A DNA stretch of 37,413 nt, from contig JAUNUN010000030.1 of NCBI GenBank assembly GCA_030538155.1, forward strand, positions 1 through 37,413, read 5' to 3'. The notes under the pieces are model-generated. The model made no database searches, was not told where the DNA came from, and saw only the letters and a program-made list of their open reading frames with translations. How positions within the stretch are numbered: the stretch's first letter is position 1; each line of letters begins with the position of its first letter. Positions 31,655 through 37,413 of the stretch are shown one piece after another. A program made the translations under genes and the position numbers. The stretch comes from a bacterium (GTDB lineage Bacteria; Desulfobacterota; Desulfobulbia; Desulfobulbales; Desulfobulbaceae).

Positions 31655-34498
31655 GTGAAACTTTATGATCTCATAGAAGCGCTTGCTGCAGAGATCGAGC
31701 TGGTGCAGCCTCAGCTCGACCGGGCGCTTGAAGACCTTGCCAGGCTGGAGAGCGAAGATCCTGCCTTTATGGATGCGCTTGATCAGTACAGCGGTCAGGC
31801 CCAGCGCATGGGCGAAGCTGCAGACATGGCCGGTTTTCCTGGGCTGCAGGCAGTCTGCGATCATGTACTGGAAAACACCCTGCTCCTTGCCGCCTTTTCC
31901 GGTGAGGAGCGGGAGCCGGTGTTTGACTTCCTGCGCAAATGGCCGCAATTGATGGTCCATTATTTACGTAACATGGAAGACCCGTCAACAGCAGCTGGTT
32001 TGGTGGATCATCTCTTGGAGGCCCCCAGTCCGCTGGATGAAGAGCAGGGGTTAAAGATCATGCACCGGTTGGGGGCCATGCCGGAGCAACTGAAACTGTC
32101 TCCAACCGGCGCGAATCATGCTCGCGCACTCCTTGCAAAGCCTGAGGATGTGAACCTGCAGGTACCAAAAGATGCAGATCAGACGGTTATTGACGGCTTC
32201 TTGCAAGAAGCACCCAATCAGGCGGCCTACCTGGTCGGCCTCGCACAAAATATGGTTTCAGGCGAAGGCGACAGCTCAGATATTATTGCCGCCAAACGTG
32301 TTGCTCACACCCTAAAGGGTTCTGGAGCCATTATTGGTTTACGTGGCCTAACAAGTTTGGGCCATCACCTTGAAGATATTCTTGAATACTTTGAGCTCCA
32401 CCAGGGCGGCAAGGTGTCGGGAGCTGCCGCAGAAGTGCTTTTGGATGCGGCCTATTGTCTGGAACAAATGGTCGGCTACATAGCCGGCAACGATGAGTAT
32501 CCGACTCAGGCGCAGGGTGTGCTTCAAAGTGTCCTTGATGTTGCCAACCTGATTGATCGCGGGGAGAGTCTTGACGCTCTAGTCGACCGTGTGTCTGCTC
32601 CCCAAGCGGTACCGGAACGGACCGACGTGCTGTCGGCCAAGCAACCCAACATTCAAGAAACAGCAGTAACACCTGCCTCCAACCTGCGTGTCAGTCTGCA
32701 GCTTGTGGAGGAACTCTTCCGCGTCTCAGGCGAAATATCTGTGGCCAGTTCAGCCATGGAAGCGAGCATGAAGGCACTTGCAACTCAATCTAGGGAAGTC
32801 GCCGACCAGAACCTGCGCGTGCACAGGCGTTTGATGGAACTGGAAAACCTGGTGAATATCCGCGCCCTTACCATGATGCGGGCACGAACCCGCAGGAGTG
32901 AGGATGCAGTCTTTGATCCGCTTGAGATGGATCAATACAGCGAATTGCACAGCACCACCCATGCTTTAACCGAAGAGTTCAGCGACTTGCGCATGCTGAG
33001 CCAAAAATTTGAGGACGATGTTGCCGGGCTCGTGGCTACGCAGTCGCGTCAACAGCTTCTTTCACGCGATCTTCAGCACTTGGTCTCCGGGACTCGCATG
33101 ACCGAGGTGGGAGTGTTGGAATCACGCCTTCAACGCAACGTGCGCAGCACCGCTCAGGCGACGGGTAAAGAAGCGGTGTTGGAACTTGTGGGCGGCAACA
33201 CCCTTATTGATAGTGATGTGCTCAACAAGCTGGCCGAGCCACTTTTACATCTTTTGCGCAACGCGGTTGACCATGGACTGGAAAGTCCGGAGGTTCGGGT
33301 TGCCCATGGCAAACCAGCAGCAGGTCGCATTGTTCTTTCCTTTGCCTTGCAGGGACAGCAGATTTCCTTGCGCTGCCAAGATGATGGCCGTGGCCTCGAT
33401 TATGCAGCCATTGCCAAGCGTGCAGTAGAACGCAGACTGATTCCGGCCGACCACCAAATGAGCGACAATGAACTGGCTCAACTCATTTTGGCTTCAGGTT
33501 TCTCCACCCGTGATGAGGTTAGTGAGGTATCAGGCCGTGGTGTTGGGCTAGACGTAGTCCATGAATGGGTAACCGGCAAGCATGGCACGATCCAGGTTAG
33601 TTCGCAAACCGGACAGGGCTGCACCATAGAACTGCGTTTTGCAGCTAGCTTGTCTACGGTCTACTCGCTTATTGTGGCCGTCGGCACTAACCGTTTCGCC
33701 CTGCCGGCCATACACGTGGAACAAGCCGTTCCCCGTGGTTCCGGCCACTTTGATAAAATGGGCGAGCGGCTTTTGTTTCGCCATGGCAAACAAGTTGTGC
33801 TGGCTATGTACTTGGCTGATCTGGTGGGGCTACCGCTTGATCAGGAAAAACCGCTTGAGCAGTACGATGCCATCATCATCCGCCTTGGAGATAAGACAAG
33901 AGCTGTACTGGTGGACGAACTGATGGATGCCCGCGACCTCTTGGTCATCAACCCGGGCCGCTTTGGTCGGCATGCCAGAGGTGTAGCAGGTCTGTCCATC
34001 TTGGGTGACGGTAGTGTAGCGGTTAATATCGATCTGCAACAGCTGTTTTCCGACAGCCCACGCGCCGTGCAAGAGAGCAGCAAAGAACAGCGTCGAGCAG
34101 AGGCGGCAGCCACCACAGAACGGCGACCACAACGCGTGAGCGTACTCGTAGTGGATGATGCCCTTTCCGTACGTAACTCCCTACAACAGCTTTTGGAGGA
34201 TGCCGGCTTCCACACTGAAACCGCCAGAGATGGTATGGAGGCGGTTCATCTCATTGATGATTTCAAGCCGAACATAGTGCTGACTGATCTGGAAATGCCG
34301 AATATGAACGGCATCGAACTGACCAGTTATCTGCGCAATAAGGAAGAAACCAAATCAATGCCTGTAATCATGATCACCTCGCGTTCTTTGGAGAAACACC
34401 GCCAACTTGCGAATGATGCAGGGGTGAATCACTATATCACCAAACCATACAATGACAGCGAATTACTTAAGACCGTCAACCACTTTTTGGCCGCATGA
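31655..34498 (+). CDS. CheA-type hybrid histidine kinase with receiver (ChpA/PilL-like)
   Basis: 947 residues, starting at GTG 31655 with GTAGGA upstream. In order: an N-terminal helical domain like Hpt but without its histidine (about 1-130), an Hpt domain with H218 in AHTLKGSGA, a dimerisation region (about 345-480), a HATPase domain (RNAVDHGLESP near 536, CQDDGRGLD near 575, GFSTRDEVSEVSGRGVGLDVV near 615-635), a CheW-like domain (about 660-800) and a C-terminal receiver (D878 in TDLEMP, KP near 928). It would autophosphorylate and pass phosphate to its own receiver or to the two separate ones upstream. No P2 docking domain is obvious. Confidence 0.92.
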   Translation: MKLYDLIEALAAEIELVQPQLDRALEDLARLESEDPAFMDALDQYSGQAQRMGEAADMAGFPGLQAVCDHVLENTLLLAAFSGEEREPVFDFLRKWPQLMVHYLRNMEDPSTAAGLVDHLLEAPSPLDEEQGLKIMHRLGAMPEQLKLSPTGANHARALLAKPEDVNLQVPKDADQTVIDGFLQEAPNQAAYLVGLAQNMVSGEGDSSDIIAAKRVAHTLKGSGAIIGLRGLTSLGHHLEDILEYFELHQGGKVSGAAAEVLLDAAYCLEQMVGYIAGNDEYPTQAQGVLQSVLDVANLIDRGESLDALVDRVSAPQAVPERTDVLSAKQPNIQETAVTPASNLRVSLQLVEELFRVSGEISVASSAMEASMKALATQSREVADQNLRVHRRLMELENLVNIRALTMMRARTRRSEDAVFDPLEMDQYSELHSTTHALTEEFSDLRMLSQKFEDDVAGLVATQSRQQLLSRDLQHLVSGTRMTEVGVLESRLQRNVRSTAQATGKEAVLELVGGNTLIDSDVLNKLAEPLLHLLRNAVDHGLESPEVRVAHGKPAAGRIVLSFALQGQQISLRCQDDGRGLDYAAIAKRAVERRLIPADHQMSDNELAQLILASGFSTRDEVSEVSGRGVGLDVVHEWVTGKHGTIQVSSQTGQGCTIELRFAASLSTVYSLIVAVGTNRFALPAIHVEQAVPRGSGHFDKMGERLLFRHGKQVVLAMYLADLVGLPLDQEKPLEQYDAIIIRLGDKTRAVLVDELMDARDLLVINPGRFGRHARGVAGLSILGDGSVAVNIDLQQLFSDSPRAVQESSKEQRRAEAAATTERRPQRVSVLVVDDALSVRNSLQQLLEDAGFHTETARDGMEAVHLIDDFKPNIVLTDLEMPNMNGIELTSYLRNKEETKSMPVIMITSRSLEKHRQLANDAGVNHYITKPYNDSELLKTVNHFLAA

Positions 34499-34541
34499 CC
34501 GTTCTGGTAAGCTGGCCTTACGCTAGACAGGAATGATCGTT

Positions 34542-34988
34542 ATGGATCACACTACGCAACCAGGGCATGGTCAATATATCTATCTTCGGGCCGACAATCT
34601 GCGCCTTTTGGTGCCGCAAGAAGACATGGGGGAGGTTGAACATTTAAATATTCAACCAGTAGCCAGTGGCACACCCGGACTATTGGCTTCACCGGATGAT
34701 AGCGAAAGTTGTTTCATCGCTTTATCAGACTCGATGCGCCTTATGGATTACTGTCCGGATGGTCGTTATGTCACCACCAAACTCCCCCCCGTAGAAGGAA
34801 TGGAAATCCGGTGCTGCTGGACAGAGGTGCACATTCTTATAGACTACCAACCACACTGGCAGGATGTGCCCGAAATATTGCTTCTCGCAGATTCACCGCT
34901 GCGCCATTTTGCTATCATGAATGATCAGCCCGTTTTTCTGTGTGCCGGCCAGGCATTGCAAAACATCGTTTTTAGAGCTGGAATATGA
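34542..34988 (+). CDS. Unknown protein between CheA and CheW genes
   Basis: About 148 residues from ATG 34542; an ATG at 34533 in the same frame is too close to the AGGA ribosome binding site. I do not recognise a family. The segment YIYLRADNLRLLVPQEDMGEVEHL looks like the first strands of a CheW fold (VPQEDMGEV), and the C-terminal FAIMNDQPVFLCAGQ is also strand-like, so a divergent or degenerate CheW domain is possible. It has five cysteines and no signal peptide or membrane segment. It overlaps the next gene by ATGA, so the two proteins are probably made together. Confidence 0.65.
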   Translation: MDHTTQPGHGQYIYLRADNLRLLVPQEDMGEVEHLNIQPVASGTPGLLASPDDSESCFIALSDSMRLMDYCPDGRYVTTKLPPVEGMEIRCCWTEVHILIDYQPHWQDVPEILLLADSPLRHFAIMNDQPVFLCAGQALQNIVFRAGI

Positions 34989-35530
34989 AAAATCAATCGC
35001 CTGCTTACAACTTAGATCAGGGGTCGATACTCTCCGAAGAAAAAGAGCAACTGTATCGGGCTCCAGCTCGCCTGCTGGAATATGCGCCGGATCGTTACAT
35101 TGCCCTGCCCACACATACCACCCTGGAAATCGTAGAAGATCCCGAAATTTTTCCAGTGCCCGGTGCAGCACTATACGGTCTTGGCTTACTGTACTGGCAG
35201 GAACATTGGCTGGCAGTCGTTGACCTGGCCAGGATGTTCCTACAGAATGGCCTTCCAGATGTTTCGATTGCGACTGAAAAACCAAGGTACGTACTTGTGC
35301 TCGCCTACCAGCGCATGCCCGGTTATGCGCTGGAATACGGCGCTATAACATTACCGGTTCTTCCAGAAACTATATTCATCGGTGATGATGCCGCCTGTGA
35401 TCTTCCGACCGACAGTCCAATCTGGGCCACAGTCAGTTTGTCCTGCTTCACCTATGCGGGCCATACCATCCCTGTACTGAATACAGCTCAAATATTTGGG
35501 CGGTCGCATCAATCGAAACTCAGCATGTAA
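34985..35530 (+). CDS. CheW-like coupling protein, second copy
   Basis: 181 residues, overlapping the preceding gene by ATGA. LEIVEDPEIFPVPGAALYGLGLLYWQEHWLAVVDLARMFL follows the pattern of the CheW core (EIVE..., P-x-W-x-x-G-x-x-x-x-x-G, then a D-L motif), and YVLVLAYQRMPGYALEYGAITLPV the second subdomain. The usual R-G-x-V-P is replaced by LYWQEHWLAVVDL. It is the last gene of the signalling group, and probably a second coupler or competitor for the kinase array. Its N-terminal 30 residues are polar and may be disordered. Confidence 0.72.
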   Translation: MKNQSPAYNLDQGSILSEEKEQLYRAPARLLEYAPDRYIALPTHTTLEIVEDPEIFPVPGAALYGLGLLYWQEHWLAVVDLARMFLQNGLPDVSIATEKPRYVLVLAYQRMPGYALEYGAITLPVLPETIFIGDDAACDLPTDSPIWATVSLSCFTYAGHTIPVLNTAQIFGRSHQSKLSM

Positions 35531-35550
35531 AGCTCTCCGATTATTGAAGA

Positions 35551-35580
35551 TTGATTGTGATGGGACGCTTTATTTATTAT
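35551..35580 (+). promoter_or_regulatory. Candidate promoter of the porin gene
   Basis: TTGATT (35551-35556), 18 bases, TATTAT (35575-35580): 4/6 and 5/6 matches. It lies about 170 bases upstream of the porin ATG, so the porin could be expressed apart from the signalling genes. Confidence 0.4.
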
Positions 35581-35693
35581 ACGGTTATTAAGACATCTAA
35601 ATAGATACAATAATTAATATTTCATCCGCCAACCTCGTATTTTCATCTTAAAGGCGAGAGATAATCAATAATTGTTGTTTTGAAACCGAAGTC

Positions 35694-35716
35694 GTTGAAA
35701 AATATATTTTTTCAAC
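35694..35716 (+). terminator. AT-rich hairpin in the porin leader
   Basis: A perfect 9-bp stem GTTGAAAAA/TTTTTCAAC with loop TATAT, followed by TTTCCTTTACTCTTT. It has terminator form but lies only about 35 bases before the porin ATG, so it may be an attenuator or the end of the upstream operon. Confidence 0.4.
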
Positions 35717-35749
35717 TTTCCTTTACTCTTTATTATCAAGGATAAGATC

Positions 35750-37024
35750 ATGACTATCCAAAAAACTGCTTCAATTTTCAGCATTACTGCCTGTTGTACT
35801 TTGCTGTTTACCACCCCTTTGATGGCCGATGCCAATTGTCAGGAAAAAGGCAACGTTGACAGTGTGGTCAACATGATCAAATGTGGCAGTATTGACGGCA
35901 GTATTCGTTTCAACTCATACACACTGAATAATGCCTATTTCAGCGGGCGTAGCCAAGATACAACCAGTATCGGCGGTTTTGTTACCTACAAAACCGCTCC
36001 TTTTTACGGGTTTCAAGTTGGGCTTGGGATTGAAGGGCAGCATCGCCTTGCAAAAGGATCCAACCCTGTGGGTGAACTTGCAGACAATGAGTTCGGGCTT
36101 GGTGAAGCCTATCTCAAATGGCAATATGAGAAGTTCTCCATAACTGCTGGTAATCAGCGTCTCAATTTGCCTTTTGTTGGAGATTATGGTAATTTTCGTG
36201 TCCTACCCTTTCTGTATCGTGCTGCCGATATCCAGTATGGAGATAAAGATAATTTCATACGGGCCACTGCTATCAATGAGTACAAAAGTTATGCCACTAA
36301 TTCATTCAACAAAGGTTCCCGCCTGAAGGATGATCCCTTTATCGGTTTGGATGAGACTACTGACGGCATGCTTGCCTTGGGTGGTGCTAAAAAGTTCCAG
36401 TTAGGTGAAAACTACTTAAAAGGACAGATTTGGGTAGAGCATTACATCGACTTGCTCACACTATACTTTGCCCAGACCGATTACGGTCTACCCGCACAAG
36501 CATGGAAACCTGAACTTGGCTTGCAAGCTATGTATGGACACGACACGGGGGATTCCTATCTTGGCAACGTGGACAGTAAAATCATCGGTGGACAGGTCAA
36601 ATTCAAACCAATCGATAAACTGACGTGGAAACTAGCTTATAATCACATGTTCAACGAGGCGGATGCCTGGCATAACGGGGCGCTGCCTACTCCCTATGCT
36701 CACAACGTATCCTCCGGGCCGATTTTTGCCCAACCATTCTTCACTAGCACTCAGGATTTGGGAGCAGGTAATGCCTGGTCAACCGAGCTGACCGGATCGA
36801 TCACCGATCACCTGACGCTTGGAGGACGGCTTACCCATGTGCGCGCGTCGAACTCTGCGGAAGATGAAAACAATCGGATGACCGAATATCTAATTTCTAT
36901 AAACTATAAGTTTTACGGATCGCTGGAAGGACTGATTCTCAGCAACTTCGCGGGTATGCAGAAACGGGAAGGTAATAGCGACGAATTCTGGCAAAATCGT
37001 CTGCAACTAACTTACAATTTCTGA
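35750..37024 (+). CDS. OprD-like outer membrane porin
   Basis: 424 residues with AAGGATAAGATC before the ATG. The first 27 residues are a signal peptide ending in LMADA. The mature part alternates short polar and aromatic strands (for example GSIRFNSYTLNNAYFSGR, FSITAGNQRLNLPF, LKGQIWVEHYIDLLTLYF) and ends in LQLTYNF with the terminal Phe of beta-barrel proteins. GEAYLKWQYEKFSITAGNQRLN resembles the strand 3-4 region of OprD/OpdK-type porins, which pass small carboxylates or amino acids. It lies 219 bases after the second CheW gene and could let the ligand for the solute-binding protein into the periplasm; that link is inferred. Confidence 0.88.
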   Translation: MTIQKTASIFSITACCTLLFTTPLMADANCQEKGNVDSVVNMIKCGSIDGSIRFNSYTLNNAYFSGRSQDTTSIGGFVTYKTAPFYGFQVGLGIEGQHRLAKGSNPVGELADNEFGLGEAYLKWQYEKFSITAGNQRLNLPFVGDYGNFRVLPFLYRAADIQYGDKDNFIRATAINEYKSYATNSFNKGSRLKDDPFIGLDETTDGMLALGGAKKFQLGENYLKGQIWVEHYIDLLTLYFAQTDYGLPAQAWKPELGLQAMYGHDTGDSYLGNVDSKIIGGQVKFKPIDKLTWKLAYNHMFNEADAWHNGALPTPYAHNVSSGPIFAQPFFTSTQDLGAGNAWSTELTGSITDHLTLGGRLTHVRASNSAEDENNRMTEYLISINYKFYGSLEGLILSNFAGMQKREGNSDEFWQNRLQLTYNF

Positions 37025-37186
37025 TAACGGCCTATATCTGATCTTGCCCGTAGTTGAGGGACATCCTGTTGATATGGTTGACAGTTTCAATAGAAAATTA
37101 CTGTCCCTTGATTCTTATATATTGCAGCGAAGAGCGGGGCCGCGTCTACGACGGTAGATCATGCTGATATACGCGGGTTGGGTACC

Positions 37187-37279
37187 GCCTGCCTTGCCTT
37201 CGTCGTGAAGCTGCCTCTCGCTAAGGACTGAACCGCCCCGATTTTTTGAGAGGCAGTTTTGGTTTGAGTCAGGCAGGGC
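37187..37279. other. Structured right edge of the window, possible insertion element end
   Basis: The 389 bases after the porin hold no complete gene. There are two nested pairings: GCCTGCCT with AGGCAGGGC (37187-37194 with 37271-37279, one bulge) and the perfect 9-bp CTGCCTCTC with GAGAGGCAG (37211-37219 with 37248-37256). Between them lies TGAACCGCCCCG (37229-37240), which to me resembles terminal inverted repeats of some insertion sequences. The matching right end would be outside the window. An inverted repeat AGGGACA/TGTCCCT also flanks about 37057-37116. Identity is open. Confidence 0.35.
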
Positions 37280-37338
37280 AGCCTGAGCTCTCCAGCCGAT
37301 GATACTCTTTTTCTTTTTCCACGGGAGGAATATTTCCT

Positions 37339-37413
37339 ATGGATCCCAGTAAGCGACGATTATTGTCTCTTTCTGGGAATGGGAGAAAAACCCTCGCCTT
37401 CAGGCGAAGGCTT
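37339..37413 (+). CDS. Possible start of a gene running off the window
   Basis: ATG 37339 is preceded by GGGAGGAATATTTCCT, a fair ribosome binding site, and the frame (MDPSKRRLLSLSGNGRKT and on) stays open to the end, 25 codons. The composition is basic and I recognise no family. It is too short to be sure it is real. Confidence 0.25.
   Translation, partial: MDPSKRRLLSLSGNGRKTLAFRRRL

Overview
The window looks like chromosomal DNA from an anaerobic or microaerophilic Gram-negative bacterium that makes selenoproteins. A sulfate-reducer-type Desulfobacterota, for example Desulfobulbales, fits best, but this rests on gene content only: an FprA flavodiiron protein, an NAD-linked Sec-containing formate dehydrogenase, EF-G2 next to mogA, and a two-membrane envelope shown by an OprD-like porin, MurJ and a lipoprotein. 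No rRNA or CRISPR array was seen, and no complete mobile element.

Layout. (1) 1-2490: 3' part of a type I restriction HsdR gene. (2) 2600-5901, plus strand: flavodiiron protein, an NTF2-like protein, a DUF1232 membrane protein, then a small [2Fe-2S] protein whose in-frame UGA is very probably selenocysteine, translationally coupled (ATGA) to an M48 metalloprotease. (3) 6015-8037, minus strand: an ArsR-type repressor, an ArsP/YraQ-type permease and a CxxC mini-thioredoxin, with two ArsR-like operators. (4) 8190-11350, minus strand: SEC-C protein, tRNA-Pro(CGG), HU, LarE, a small membrane protein and a corrinoid adenosyltransferase. (5) 11539-13226: purM, converging on a ferritin-like gene. (6) 13350-19909, minus strand: an apparent operon of OFA-family MFS transporter, NuoE-like, NuoF-like and a NuoG/FdhA fusion with selenocysteine, i.e. 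formate uptake plus NAD-linked formate oxidation. (7) 20415-26478: exported LigE-type DNA ligase, mogA, EF-G-like GTPase, murJ, rsmE. (8) 26806-37024, plus strand: a Pil-Chp-like chemosensory cluster of two response regulators, CheW, a solute-binding lipoprotein, an MCP, a CheA-REC hybrid, an unknown protein and a second CheW, followed by a porin. (9) 37025-37413: a structured non-coding end, perhaps the edge of an insertion element.

How the parts fit. Two independent UGA-Sec genes, each with its own SECIS-like hairpin, show that the host must decode UGA as Sec; the sel genes are not here. MogA could help supply the molybdenum or tungsten cofactor the formate dehydrogenase needs. The flavodiiron protein, ferritin-like protein and Fe-S selenoprotein suggest oxygen and redox defence in an anaerobe. 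The chemosensory cluster carries its own periplasmic binding protein and porin but no CheR or CheB homologue, so it may sense a small ligand to control twitching or another pilus output.

The main point for a second look is the 91-residue selenoprotein at 4754-5029, which conventional gene calling would truncate at residue 66. Other points are the repeated TGCTGCATAATGC-type motif at the edges of the formate dehydrogenase region, the structured leader of the chemosensory operon and the solute-binding protein inside it.
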